DNA of 64,000 bases from Peribacillus frigoritolerans (GCF_004358755.1 NZ_SMZY01000004.1:186001-250000); one strand, 5' to 3'. Counted from the stretch's first letter, positions 16,612-25,965 are shown. Numbers and translations: made by a program. The notes: generated from the letters alone by a model not told the origin.

Positions 16612-18540
16612 TTATGAATCATCCTTTAAAAATTCATCTATTTGTTTCTGCAACTTTATTTCAAGTTCAATTTCTTTTTTCATCATTTTCTCTCTGAATA
16701 TAGGATCAATTTCTATATTCTCTTTTTTATAAATAGTCCACTCAGAATAAGATTTTGACCCTTTTGAAGTGTTTGCTGTTTTACTTAAACCTATAAAATT
16801 TTCAATATTATTCAAAACTTCTAACTGCTGATTATAACTCAAGTTATCAAATCCATTAAGTTTCGAGATTATATCCATGGATACAATGTGATCGGCTTCG
16901 AGTCGGGTGGTTATCATTTTTCCTGGAATTGCCGGATCAGGCATAGGCAGTTCAACATCTTTGTTAACCATATCTCTAATTTCTTCAGTAGGCGTTTTTT
17001 TTCTTAGTTTTCTATATAAGTCATCTGATATTTTTCTTTCAGTATGTGCATACTTTTTATCTGTAACTCCTTCTTTCATTTTAACAGATTTAGCCTGCAT
17101 CATCACATCTCTTAATGCCTTAGTTTCCACATTAAAAACATTCATATTTATCCCAGTGTTAGTCGCAATGGCCTCACCCTTTATCCTAACAGGAACCTGA
17201 AAATTACCTACTCTTTTTCCAATGTTAGTTAAAATAGCATTCGCGTTTTCTATCTGCTTATTAACAAACTTATTACTATACGGCCCCTTCAACAATCCGC
17301 CATTCTTCGCAGCCAATTTATCCAATCCATAAGCCGCACCGCCAACTCCCAGAATTCCAAGAGCCTGCATAAGACTCTGCTGCCTTTGCTGGTCTGTCAG
17401 CTGATTCCCAAACATATCTTTGCCTAAAACAGCCTCACCCAGCCCATTAGCCGACACCAGCCCATAAATCCCCATCTCCGTCTTCTGGAGCGTGCTAAAT
17501 GATTTAGAGGTTTTGTAAGCATCAAGCGCATGGTCTGCCGCATTATAGGCTTTAACCGTTTTATAGATCGCGCTTCCGCCTTTGGCAGCCCGGCCTGCCC
17601 AGCCGACGACCGGGATGAAGCCGGCTGCTGCCATGGCTCCGGCTGCGATGCGCTGGGCATCTGTAAGCTTTTCTCCTGTGATGGGGTCGACACCTTCTGT
17701 GGCTCGTTTGTAGTCATAGTAGCCGGAAACTTCGCCGGTGAAGGTTTTGGTGGTGTCCCAGAGTTTTTCGTACCATGGGCGGTTTTCGAGTTCCTCGGCG
17801 ATTTTTGCTTGTTTTCTTGCTTCCGCCTGGTCGTTCTTGAAGGATAGATATTCTTTGGAGCTGTTTTCGATGTCCTTTTTCATTTTGTAGATTTCACTGT
17901 TTTGGTAGGCTTTTGCATCGAAGTTGATGGGTGTGATGGTGCTGCCCTGTCTTGAGGACTCGAGCAGCTGACCGAACAGGCCGACCAGGTAGCTTTGATC
18001 GTTTTCTGAGATGGCGTATTCTTCTGTCAGCGCCTGATCGAGCTGATTAACCGCGTCTATCGTTTGGGAGCGTTCTTTTTCAGCTTTTGCCATGTGGTCT
18101 TCGAATGTGTCGGTTGAAAAAACATGCAGCGGGACAAGATCATCAATACTGCGAAAGATGGACTGAAGAGCATCCTGCTGGCTATGGACCATTTCCTTCG
18201 CACGATTTTGAGCACGCGGCACATTTTCTTCTATAAAGGACATTTGGACAAAGGTATCGCCTGAGAGCTTTGCATCTTCCGCATCACCGGGAATCCCTTT
18301 GAAAAAAGCGATATTTTTATCTATGAGTCTCATCCAGGCTTCCACAACATCGACTTGTGCAGAATAAAAGCCTTTTATTGCTTCTGCCCCTTTTCCCTGG
18401 AATTCATCACCAGAGTTCACGATATCTAAAAACTGTTTTTTCAGCTGATTCAGCTGTTCCTTCAGCTCTTCGTATTGCCTGGCTCTCTTTTCCGTTGCCG
18501 ACACTAACGTTTTTGCTTCGTAAACTTTAATCGCTGCCAC
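16612..18540 (-). CDS. LXG-domain polymorphic toxin with HNH-like nuclease C-terminus
   Basis: A 642-residue contact toxin. Residues 1-210 form the LXG export domain (IKVYEAKTL, FQGKGAEAIKGFY), 215-260 a linker, 265-400 a pre-toxin TG domain, and the last 150 residues a nuclease-like domain with EADHIVSMDII, NIENFIGLS and KGSKSYSEW, an HNH-type pattern. It would be exported by the Yuk/ESX type VII system and kill competitors. Start is uncertain: the GTG directly abuts GGGAGG, while an ATT three codons later (IKVYEAK) is properly spaced. Two partner genes lie upstream and a SUKH-like immunity gene downstream. Confidence 0.88.
   Translation of the reverse strand: MAAIKVYEAKTLVSATEKRARQYEELKEQLNQLKKQFLDIVNSGDEFQGKGAEAIKGFYSAQVDVVEAWMRLIDKNIAFFKGIPGDAEDAKLSGDTFVQMSFIEENVPRAQNRAKEMVHSQQDALQSIFRSIDDLVPLHVFSTDTFEDHMAKAEKERSQTIDAVNQLDQALTEEYAISENDQSYLVGLFGQLLESSRQGSTITPINFDAKAYQNSEIYKMKKDIENSSKEYLSFKNDQAEARKQAKIAEELENRPWYEKLWDTTKTFTGEVSGYYDYKRATEGVDPITGEKLTDAQRIAAGAMAAAGFIPVVGWAGRAAKGGSAIYKTVKAYNAADHALDAYKTSKSFSTLQKTEMGIYGLVSANGLGEAVLGKDMFGNQLTDQQRQQSLMQALGILGVGGAAYGLDKLAAKNGGLLKGPYSNKFVNKQIENANAILTNIGKRVGNFQVPVRIKGEAIATNTGINMNVFNVETKALRDVMMQAKSVKMKEGVTDKKYAHTERKISDDLYRKLRKKTPTEEIRDMVNKDVELPMPDPAIPGKMITTRLEADHIVSMDIISKLNGFDNLSYNQQLEVLNNIENFIGLSKTANTSKGSKSYSEWTIYKKENIEIDPIFREKMMKKEIELEIKLQKQIDEFLKDDS
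17398..17765. repeat. Pre-toxin duplication, copy 2
   Basis: The copy inside the intact LXG gene, highly identical to 15311-15690. Toxin sequences to its left are unrelated in the two copies. Confidence 0.85.
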
Positions 18541-18552
18541 CTCCCTTTTGTC

Positions 18553-18813
18553 CTATCTGTGGACAATCGCTTCATCTTGTTCTTTCAATGAATCCACATT
18601 TGCACGCGTATCTTCTACATTTTTCTGGACAATCGTTACGTACTGCGAGACAAATTGATGAATCATTTCCTCCCGCTCCTGCCATTTAACCGTGAAGTCA
18701 AGCTTGTTTTGGCCGGCATCTTCTGGTCCGTCTAAAACTAAGGCATCCAATGCCCGCTTAATTTCATCCAGCTGCTTCATCATCTCGGCATGATTCAGTT
18801 TAATTTGGGTCAT
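18553..18813 (-). CDS. YwqI-like (DUF5344) LXG partner protein
   Basis: An 86-residue all-helical protein starting MTQIKLNHAEMMKQLDEI, with the size and position of B. subtilis YwqI, which sits between YwqH and the YwqJ toxin. Such small proteins bind the LXG domain and are needed for its export. It begins one base after the upstream gene ends and stops 12 bases before the toxin frame, so the three genes are one transcript. Confidence 0.8.
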   Translation of the reverse strand: MTQIKLNHAEMMKQLDEIKRALDALVLDGPEDAGQNKLDFTVKWQEREEMIHQFVSQYVTIVQKNVEDTRANVDSLKEQDEAIVHR

Positions 18814-19242
18814 TTAAAACAACCGCCTTTTTAAATCGTCTATTCTGTTTCCAAGCTCCTCAAATGCATCCTCGCCAACGGCCAGCAGCTTGTCTGCTTC
18901 ATGCGCTAGTCCGCTGACTGCATTTAAGACCGTTCTGTCGATTTCAAGAGAGGTAATTTTCCACTGAATTCTCTGCTTATAAGCATCATAATCTTCATCT
19001 GCAATATGACGCATCACTTTATAAGCTTCATTGCGGTCTTCATGAAAATCATCCGCTCTTGACCCTTTCCATAAATGATCAAGCTCGGGATCAAGAATCT
19101 TGCGCATCTCATTCATGCATTCTATCTGTTCATGTTCAATCTGCTGTTTAGCACGCTGAAGTCTATTAATCTGGTCGTTCAGTTCCGAAGATTGATAGGA
19201 TATCGCACCGTGAATTTGATTCAGCATTTCCGAAAAACCCAT
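18814..19242 (-). CDS. YwqH-like (DUF5082) LXG partner protein
   Basis: About 142 residues, helical hairpin with LWKGSRADDFHEDRNEAY near residue 56, matching the HWTGTKADDF segment of YwqH. The start MGFSEM is set by GAGGTGATC; a GTG three codons earlier is too near the site. It is the first gene of the toxin operon and likely the second LXG-domain partner, related to WXG100 proteins. Confidence 0.82.
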   Translation of the reverse strand: MGFSEMLNQIHGAISYQSSELNDQINRLQRAKQQIEHEQIECMNEMRKILDPELDHLWKGSRADDFHEDRNEAYKVMRHIADEDYDAYKQRIQWKITSLEIDRTVLNAVSGLAHEADKLLAVGEDAFEELGNRIDDLKRRLF

Positions 19243-19352
19243 TTTGATCACCTCTGACCTGAATTAATTTCCATATTTTATAGTATAAGGTAGATAGTAG
19301 CACGGTTGAATAGGACCAATGGCTTTAATTTGACAGCGGTCATGTTTTTCCT

Positions 19353-19385
19353 ACAAAAAAGAAGTGCAGAGTGTGCACTTCTTTA
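19353..19385 (-). terminator. Terminator at the end of the HTH gene
   Basis: Minus strand: AAAGAAGTGCA, five-base loop, TGCACTTCTTTTTT. It overlaps the stop codon of the upstream gene. Confidence 0.85.
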
Positions 19386-19613
19386 ATCTTCATCTTTGAT
19401 GTCAATGTCTTCGGGAATTGGTTTGCTCAGCCACTCTTCCAGCTGTTCTTTGTATTTTTCCATCTGTTCCAAATGTGTCGTAAACTGCTCTTTGTTGATC
19501 AAATACTGCTCTCCGTCATGAACTGCTCTGATTTGCTTCTGCAAAATCAGATTTTCAATATACGCTTCCGGCATGGACAAATGCTCAGCTGTTTCTTTAA
19601 CTGTAAGATACAT
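19383..19613 (-). CDS. Excisionase-type helix-turn-helix protein
   Basis: A 76-residue protein: N-terminal MerR/excisionase-like helix-turn-helix (YLTVKETAEHLSMPEAYIENLILQ) followed by a charged coiled coil and an acidic tail. It looks like a small DNA-binding protein. There is no integrase or phage gene nearby, so a transcriptional role is as likely as any mobile-element role. The start MYLTVKE fits the domain; an upstream ATG eight codons earlier is possible. Confidence 0.65.
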   Translation of the reverse strand: MYLTVKETAEHLSMPEAYIENLILQKQIRAVHDGEQYLINKEQFTTHLEQMEKYKEQLEEWLSKPIPEDIDIKDED

Positions 19614-19687
19614 GTTCAATTCCCGCTTTCCCTGCATAATTGGTATCCATTATTATAGTTGGATTATGCAATAAAGGAAAGCCGCAT

Positions 19688-19978
19688 TCATTTAGCACGG
19701 CAAATTCGGTTCAATGCTCCGCTCTCGTGATCGACAGAAAAATAAAAATCCGGCCAGGACTCTGATTGATGATTTTCCATCCCGCAAACAACGGCTACAT
19801 CAGCGCTTAGATGCGATGACAAGTAGAGAAAGGAATAGCCATTTGGACATCTTACATGAAATAACTGATTGCCTTCCACGTCATAGCCAATCAGAAACTG
19901 AGGGTTATTCTCATGATCACCCGCTAAAGCCAGAACCCTGCTGACACTTGGATAAAAACGCTCTTGAAGTATCTTCAT
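19688..19978 (-). CDS. Hypothetical protein, 96 residues
   Basis: No family is recognised. The protein starts MKILQERFYPSVSRVLALAG and has a beta-rich look with FLIGYDVEGNQLFHVRCPNG. ATG at 19978 follows GAGGTGA by 11 bases, which supports it. It lies 75 bases upstream of the small helix-turn-helix gene in the same direction and may share a transcript with it. Confidence 0.6.
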   Translation of the reverse strand: MKILQERFYPSVSRVLALAGDHENNPQFLIGYDVEGNQLFHVRCPNGYSFLYLSSHLSADVAVVCGMENHQSESWPDFYFSVDHESGALNRICRAK

Positions 19979-20189
19979 TTTTTTGAAAATCACCTCATTA
20001 TCTAATAGTTCCGAAACTAGGAAATTTTCCCTCCTAACTCTTTACCCAATTTTCACGCGGAAAAACTATATTTTTTAAAAAATCAGACAGAAAGAAATGT
20101 ATATAGTTCCCATAAAACTTCCCATGCATAGCTAAATCGAATTTTCTGATAATATTAACTTCATACGAACATTACTGGGAGGATTAATC

Positions 20190-21152
20190 ATGACAAAAAG
20201 AAAACTTATCATCGCACAAGATCTTGATCAAAAACACATCAATGAGATAACAGCTATCATTCCTGACTGGGAAATTATCGCAGGAAGAGACAAATCCGTC
20301 TGGCAGGATCACCTTAAGGATGCTGAAGTGATTGCCGGGTGGAAAAAAGAGATGGAAGAAGATTGCCTTGCAGCGGACTCAAAGCTTAAATGGGTCCAGT
20401 CCTGGAGTGCCGGAGTCAATAATATGCCGCTTCAAGCACTTAATGAGAAAGAGATTCTCTTAACCAGCGCAAACGGTGTGCACGCTTTCCCAATTTCAGA
20501 AACGATTTTTGCCCTTATGCTCGGGCTGACTCGAAAAATACATACGTATGTTAGAAACCAAGCCGAACGGAAGTGGCATCATGCTGATATGAAGCTCGAG
20601 ATTCACGAAAAAACAATTGGCATTATTGGAGTTGGAGCGATTGGCCAGGAAACAGCTAAGATCGCCAAAGCGTTTGGCATGAACGTGATTGGTGTGCGCC
20701 ATTCGGGCAAGCCTGCAGAGTTTGTGGATAAAATGTATACAAGTGATCAGCTGGATCATGTCCTTCCTCAGTGTGATTATGTGGCCGTAACATTGCCGCT
20801 TACAAAAGATACTCATCAGCTTTTCAAATACGAGCAGTTTAAAAAAATGAAGTCCTCTGCCTTCTTTATTAATATTGGCAGAGGCGAGACTGTGGCTGAG
20901 GAAGATCTCATACTAGCGCTTCAGGAAAAAGAAATTGCAGGAGCAGGCCTTGATGTGTTTGAAAATGAACCGCTTGGGGAAAAGAGTCTCTTGTGGGAGT
21001 TTGAAAATGTGATTATTACCCCGCATACATCCGGTTCAACAGAATACTACAACAAGCGCCTTGCAGAAACCATTCTGATTCCTAATTTGAAGCAGTATCT
21101 AACGGGAGACACCCCTTCGATAAACTTAGTCGATTATAAAAAAGGATACTGA
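20190..21152 (+). CDS. D-isomer-specific 2-hydroxyacid dehydrogenase
   Basis: A 320-residue NAD(P)-dependent dehydrogenase of the D-2-hydroxyacid family. The dinucleotide-binding motif is GIIGVGAIGQETAKIAKAFG near residue 145, the catalytic Arg lies in NIGRGETV, Glu in DVFENEPL and His in ITPHTSG. It would reduce a 2-keto acid or oxidise a D-hydroxy acid; the exact substrate is not readable. ATG follows GGGAGG by seven bases. It is 88 bases upstream of the MurE paralogue in the same direction. Confidence 0.9.
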   Translation: MTKRKLIIAQDLDQKHINEITAIIPDWEIIAGRDKSVWQDHLKDAEVIAGWKKEMEEDCLAADSKLKWVQSWSAGVNNMPLQALNEKEILLTSANGVHAFPISETIFALMLGLTRKIHTYVRNQAERKWHHADMKLEIHEKTIGIIGVGAIGQETAKIAKAFGMNVIGVRHSGKPAEFVDKMYTSDQLDHVLPQCDYVAVTLPLTKDTHQLFKYEQFKKMKSSAFFINIGRGETVAEEDLILALQEKEIAGAGLDVFENEPLGEKSLLWEFENVIITPHTSGSTEYYNKRLAETILIPNLKQYLTGDTPSINLVDYKKGY

Positions 21153-21240
21153 TTGTTATAAATTTTTAGTATAGGAAGAGCGCTTGTATTGGAAAATATA
21201 AAGACTAATTCAAATCCAGAATCATAAATGAGGAACACGA

Positions 21241-22755
21241 ATGATTATACAATTTGATCAACTAGAAAACCTTACTCTGCAGCATATTTTCGGACAAGCC
21301 TCTCAAAACATAACAAGCCTTGCTTTTCATTCAAAACAGGTCAAGCCCGGTGCCCTTTTTTTCAGCATGAAAGGCGAGGAGCATGACGGTCATCAGTATA
21401 TTGATGAGGCACTGGCGCACGGCGCAGCTGCCGTTATCGGAACGAGCTTTGAAAAGCTCGGGCAGCTGAGCCGCGACTATCCTGATCATACTTTCATTCT
21501 TGCAGAAGACGTTAGAGAAACAATGGCTCTTTTTGCAAAAAGGTTTCATAATCATTCTGATGAAAAACTTAAAACCATAGGGGTTACAGGAACCAATGGA
21601 AAGACGACTGTTGCGGCGTATGTGCGCTCTCTTCTGACGCTGTTAGATCTTCCAGCCGGTTCAATCGGAACAACTGGAATATGGGCGTCTACACATAAGC
21701 TGTCATATAAAAAGAGCACACCGACAACTCCTGAATCCACCGATCTTCATCAAATCTTTCATGATTTGACGGAGCTTGGCGATAAAGCAGCTGTGATGGA
21801 GGTTTCCTCCATCGCAACAGACCAAAAACGAGTGCACGGCATCGAATTTGATGCAGCGATTCTTACTAACTTTTCTGAAGAACACCTTGAATATCATAAA
21901 ACGATTGATCATTATAAAAAATGCAAACTGGCTCTTTTTGACCAGGCAAAATCTGCTGTTATTAATCTTGATGACATGGATATGGGGCTTGAGCTTGCAC
22001 AAACATACAGCGGAAAAAAAATGACCTATAGCTTGTCTCCGGTAAGCGGGGCTGATATCAGTGCCGACAACATTCAATTTTCCGATATAGGAACTACTTT
22101 TGATCTTTCTTATAATGGGAAGATTCATCAGGCAACAGCTCCTATTTTCGGAACCTATAACATTGCCAACGCACTTGCTGCGATTGGAACAGCCCTTTTA
22201 TTCAACTACAAAATGGAAGATATTCTGCGCGTCCTCCCGTTGCTTGAAAGCCCAGAAGGACGCTTCCAGGTTATTACCGGGCCGGACAACAAGAAAATCA
22301 TTCTGGATTATGCCCACACACCTGTTGCACTTACCCGTCTGGTGGAAGAAGTAAAGAAAATGGAATACAACCGTCTGATTGTCATGATTGCAGGAATCGG
22401 CATCCGCGACTTTAATAAAATGCCTAAGATGGCCGCAGCCATTGAAGGACATGCAGACGAAGTCATTGTAACGGTAGACCACCCCGGCAATCATGATCCT
22501 CAAATCATCATTGATCAAGTGATGAAAGGATTTTCGCAGCCGAAAGCGCCAAACATCAAAGCAGCCCTCACTCGTAAAGAAGGAGTCATCGCTTCTCTGG
22601 CAGCAGGTGAACCAGATGACATCATTCTCCTTACCAGCGGCTGTATAAATGGAGCGCAAATTGTAAAAGGCAAAGAAATTCCTCATTCAGACGAGGAAAT
22701 CATCGAATCTCATTACCAATCTTATTATCATGACTGCCATGAGCTTGAAGCATAA
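21241..22755 (+). CDS. MurE-family amide ligase paralogue with altered substrate motifs
   Basis: A 504-residue Mur ligase with the three-domain MurE layout. The ATP loop GTNGKTT is at residues 117-123, and the lysine normally carbamylated lies in YKKCKLALF. The two motifs that bind diaminopimelate in MurE are changed: DNPR is DHPG (413-416) and the later GKGHE is SGCIN (466-470). It is therefore unlikely to be the housekeeping MurE and may attach another amino acid or amine. Length fits MurE. No cell-division neighbours (mra, mur, fts) are present. ATG follows GAGGAAC. Confidence 0.85.
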   Translation: MIIQFDQLENLTLQHIFGQASQNITSLAFHSKQVKPGALFFSMKGEEHDGHQYIDEALAHGAAAVIGTSFEKLGQLSRDYPDHTFILAEDVRETMALFAKRFHNHSDEKLKTIGVTGTNGKTTVAAYVRSLLTLLDLPAGSIGTTGIWASTHKLSYKKSTPTTPESTDLHQIFHDLTELGDKAAVMEVSSIATDQKRVHGIEFDAAILTNFSEEHLEYHKTIDHYKKCKLALFDQAKSAVINLDDMDMGLELAQTYSGKKMTYSLSPVSGADISADNIQFSDIGTTFDLSYNGKIHQATAPIFGTYNIANALAAIGTALLFNYKMEDILRVLPLLESPEGRFQVITGPDNKKIILDYAHTPVALTRLVEEVKKMEYNRLIVMIAGIGIRDFNKMPKMAAAIEGHADEVIVTVDHPGNHDPQIIIDQVMKGFSQPKAPNIKAALTRKEGVIASLAAGEPDDIILLTSGCINGAQIVKGKEIPHSDEEIIESHYQSYYHDCHELEA

Positions 22756-22772
22756 AGCTCATGGCTTTTTGC
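22737..22772 (+). terminator. Terminator after the MurE paralogue
   Basis: CCATGAGCTT, seven-base loop, AAGCTCATGG, then GCTTTTT. The stem overlaps the stop codon. Confidence 0.85.
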
Positions 22773-22876
22773 TGCTTCCAGAAATTTATTAGGCTGTCTA
22801 TAGGCATCTGCCCTGCCACTCCTCATCTTGTTACATAGGCTATTTAAGTAACATGACACAAAGGAGTGAAGCCCAC

Positions 22877-23251
22877 ATGAACCCATATCAGTTTTATCAA
22901 GGTTATGTCCCTCAGCAAACAGACTATTATATGAATTATCAATACAACCCTTATCAGCCGCAGCAAGTGCAGGACCAATTCGATCCAGATCGTCAGCCGC
23001 CTCAATTTCAGTCGCTTGAAAGAAGAATTAATGCGTTAGAAAGACAAAACGAGCAGCAATCACGTGAGATTAATCGACAAAACCAGGAAATCAGAAATCT
23101 TAGAAGAGAGCTTAACCAGACAAATCAAGAAGTGACTCGTCTTAATCAAGTCGTCGAGCGTCACACAAGACGTCTGAACCGCTTAAACCAGCGCCTTCGT
23201 GCAGTCGAAAACAGACTCAACATTCCGTTTACAGCTGAAGACGGGTTTTAA
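22877..23251 (+). CDS. Tyr/Gln/Pro-rich protein with long coiled coil
   Basis: A 124-residue hydrophilic protein. The first 45 residues are rich in Tyr, Gln and Pro ([20 protein letters not shown]), and residues 48-115 form a coiled coil with regular N/Q/R spacing ([16 protein letters not shown]). This composition resembles small spore coat or surface-associated proteins of bacilli, but no family is certain. ATG at 22877 follows AAAGGAG by 11 bases. It has its own terminator and appears monocistronic. Confidence 0.7.
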   Translation: MNPYQFYQGYVPQQTDYYMNYQYNPYQPQQVQDQFDPDRQPPQFQSLERRINALERQNEQQSREINRQNQEIRNLRRELNQTNQEVTRLNQVVERHTRRLNRLNQRLRAVENRLNIPFTAEDGF

Positions 23252-23257
23252 TAGCCA

Positions 23258-23281
23258 AAGCAGCCTTTTCGCTGCTTTTTT
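23258..23281 (+). terminator. Terminator after coiled-coil gene
   Basis: AAAGCAGC, six-base loop, GCTGCTTTTTTG, seven bases after the stop. Confidence 0.88.
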
Positions 23282-23366
23282 GTGTGCCAAAAACCCTCTG
23301 CTTTGTAAAAAGCCTGCATTCCATTAGAATAAGAACATATTCTTTTATCCAAAAAGGAGCAAATGT

Positions 23367-25117
23367 ATGTTTGAACTGCTGATTACAATGCTCGAACGGC
23401 TCAGTATTATTGTAACAATCGCATTTATTCTGACGAGATTCCGCTTTTTCAGAAGCATGATCTATCAGGACCAATTAAACCGCAGCCAGCAGTATACAGC
23501 CATTCTTTTCTTTGGCTTTTTCGGAATCATCGGCACTTATTCAGGCTTGTCACTGAGCACAGAAACACTCGAGTTTAACCGGTGGGCTTCAGGGCTTGCC
23601 TCTGATGAAGCCATTGCTAATTCGAGAGTCATCGGTGTCGTGCTTGCCGGGCTTTTAGGCGGCTATAAGGTCGGCATAGGAGCAGGGCTGATTGCGGGGA
23701 TCCATCGCTTTACTCTTGGAGGATTTACCGCTCTTTCTTGTGGACTTGCTTCTATTATTGCTGGAGTTTTGGCAGGGGCTTTCTTTAAAAAGAATGCTCA
23801 GGTTAAGCTTTCTTCCGCTTTTCTTATAGGAGCTTTAGCTGAAACCATTCAAATGGCGGTCATTCTGCTCGTATCACGGCCGTTTGAAAAAGCGCTTGTG
23901 CTTGTCGAAATGATTGGCGTGCCAATGATTCTTGCAAACGGTCTCGGTTCCGCTCTATTTCTTCTCATCATAAAAAATGTAGTGAATGAAGAAGAAAAAG
24001 CGGGTGCCCTGCAGGCTCAAAAAACACTGCGAATCGCCGATCAAACACTCGCCTATCTTCGGGGCGGCATGAATACGCAATCGGCTCAGGCAGTTTGCCA
24101 AATTCTTCATATGGAAATTAAGACAAGCGCTGTTGCGATGACAAGTAAAACCGAAATTCTGGCTCATGTCGGTCTCGGAAATGATCATCACCGTGTGAAC
24201 AGCCCGATTCAAACACAAATAACAAAAGATGTGATTCGTAATGGTAATCTGATTATTGCCAGTGACAGAACCATTCATTGCAGAGAAGCAACGTGTCCGC
24301 TCGGTGCCGCTGTAATCGCACCGCTTAAGCAGCGCGGGGAAACGATTGGCACGATGAAATTTTATTTTGAATCTAAAAAAGAAATTACGGATATTGTTAT
24401 GGAGCTGATTACCGGCCTCAGCAGCCTGCTTGGCAATCAGCTTGAAATCGCTGAAGCGGATAAAGCCTATCAGCTCGCTAAAGAAGCTGAAATCAAGGCA
24501 CTTCAAGCCCAAATCAGTCCTCACTTTCTTTTTAATTCATTAAACACGATTGTCTCTTTGATCCGGATAGATCCTGCAAAAGCAAGAAAGCTTCTTGTCT
24601 CTCTGTCACATTTTTTAAGATCCAACCTTAACGCTACCACCATTGTCATGACCACACTTGAGCAGGAGCTAAAGCATATAAAAGCTTACCTTGCAATTGA
24701 GGAAACGCGTTTTGTTGACAAGCTGTCGGTTCATTATGAAATCGATGATGATGCACTCTTTGTAAGAATCCCGCCTTTGAGCCTGCAGCCTATTGTGGAA
24801 AATGCGGTCAAGCATGGCATTAAGGATAAGGAAGAAAACTGGTGATCACCATTACCGTACATCGAAAAGACGGAAAAACCTGCGTAAACGTAAAAGATAA
24901 TGGACATGGAATGAGTACAGAACGGGCCAGACAGATTGGGAAAGAAACCGTGCAATCTGCACATGGATCAGGTCTTGGTCTGTATAACGTCAACCGAAGA
25001 TTAACCATGATATTCGGCAGCACTTCTGCCCTTCAGGTGAAAAGTGTGTCAGGTCATGGAACAGAGATCTTTTTTACGATTCCGCATACGGAGGAAAAAA
25101 CAAATGGAGACAATTAA
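23367..25117 (+). pseudogene. lytS: LytS-type sensor kinase, frameshifted in the ATPase domain
   Basis: The first frame (23367-24845, 492 residues) contains the 5-helix LytS membrane domain, a GAF domain and the His-kinase domain (LQAQISPHFLFNSLNTI near residue 380), ending after the N-box LQPIVENAVKHGIKDKEENW. The rest of the ATPase (VKDNGHGMS, GSGLGLYNVNRRL) is in a second frame, 24842-25117, beginning at a GTG that overlaps the first stop. One missing base near 24838 would explain it; the joined product of about 583 residues matches LytS (593). It may be a true mutation, a sequencing error or a split two-part protein. ATG follows AAGGAG. Confidence 0.85.
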
Positions 25118-25832
25118 AGTCGTCATTGCGGATGATGAACGGTACAGCCGCGACGAATTAAAACATTTATTAAGTGAATTCTCATCAATCCAAATCATTG
25201 GAGAAGCCGATACAGGTGAAGCTGCCGTCATGAAAACACTTCAGCTTCAGCCTGACGTCGTTTTTTTAGACGTTGAAATGCCTAAAATGAACGGCATGGA
25301 AGCGGCGAAATCACTGATGGAATTAAAGAAAGTCCCATTGATTGTGTTTGCGACAGCCTATCCTCAATTTGCGGCAGAAGCCTTCAGATACGAAGCAATC
25401 GATTATATACTGAAGCCCTATGATGAAGAGCAGCTAAAGCAAACTGTGCAGAGAATGGAAAAGTTGCTGATTCAGGCCAAGAGTTCCGAGAAAAGTACAA
25501 CACCCGGGAAGCTTGCCCTAGAGGTTGAAGGAGAAATCATCTACCTAGAACCAAAGGATATTTTATATATGTACCGCGATGAAAAAGTTACTAAAATCAT
25601 TACAAGGACAAAAAGCTTTGATACAAAAACACCATTAAAAGACTTAGAATCCCGATTAGGCCCGTACTGTTTCTTTCGAATCCACAAAAGCTACCTTGTC
25701 AATTTGGATTATGTGGCAAAGCTCACTCCGTGGTTCAATGGGGCCTATCAGCTTGAACTCGAAGGAACCGAGGAGATGCTTTCTGTCAGCAGGAATTATG
25801 TGAAGTCACTGCGGGAGCGGCTGGAGATATAA
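25104..25832 (+). CDS. lytT: LytTR-type response regulator
   Basis: A 242-residue regulator: receiver domain (ADDERYSRDEL at start, phospho-Asp in VVFLDVEMPKMNG near residue 54, Lys in YILKPYDEEQL) followed by a LytTR DNA-binding domain (YRDEKVTKIITRTKSFDTKTPLKDLE, FFRIHKSYLVNLDYV). ATG at 25104 follows GGAGG by nine bases. It overlaps the end of lytS. LytTR proteins bind direct repeats; such repeats lie just before cstA downstream. The family includes regulators of murein hydrolases and of pyruvate uptake. Confidence 0.93.
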   Translation: METIKVVIADDERYSRDELKHLLSEFSSIQIIGEADTGEAAVMKTLQLQPDVVFLDVEMPKMNGMEAAKSLMELKKVPLIVFATAYPQFAAEAFRYEAIDYILKPYDEEQLKQTVQRMEKLLIQAKSSEKSTTPGKLALEVEGEIIYLEPKDILYMYRDEKVTKIITRTKSFDTKTPLKDLESRLGPYCFFRIHKSYLVNLDYVAKLTPWFNGAYQLELEGTEEMLSVSRNYVKSLRERLEI

Positions 25833-25841
25833 TGGTTTTTG

Positions 25842-25877
25842 AGAAAGCATGGAAAACTCCTGCTTTCTTTTTTTTGC
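25842..25877 (+). terminator. lytST terminator
   Basis: GAAAGCA, 11-base loop, TGCTTTC, then a run of T bases. Confidence 0.8.
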
Positions 25878-25889
25878 ATCTAAATCCTT

Positions 25890-25921
25890 TATTTCTGCAT
25901 GTTACCCCTCTATTTCTGCAT
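25890..25921. promoter_or_regulatory. Candidate LytT operator: direct repeat before cstA
   Basis: TATTTCTGCAT occurs at 25890-25900 and again at 25911-25921, a 21-base period (two helical turns), the arrangement used by LytTR regulators. It lies about 90 bases upstream of the cstA start. Confidence 0.6.
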
Positions 25922-25965
25922 CTTGTACACAAAACGTCCATAACTCCCTGTGGTCCTTTATACTT

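Noticed and set aside
19383-19613. Prophage excisionase
   Set aside because: The fold fits, but there is no integrase, attachment repeat or phage gene nearby.
22877-23251. Repeat-rich phage tail or collagen-like protein
   Set aside because: The sequence is a coiled coil with Tyr/Gln/Pro head, with no Gly-X-Y pattern and no phage neighbours.
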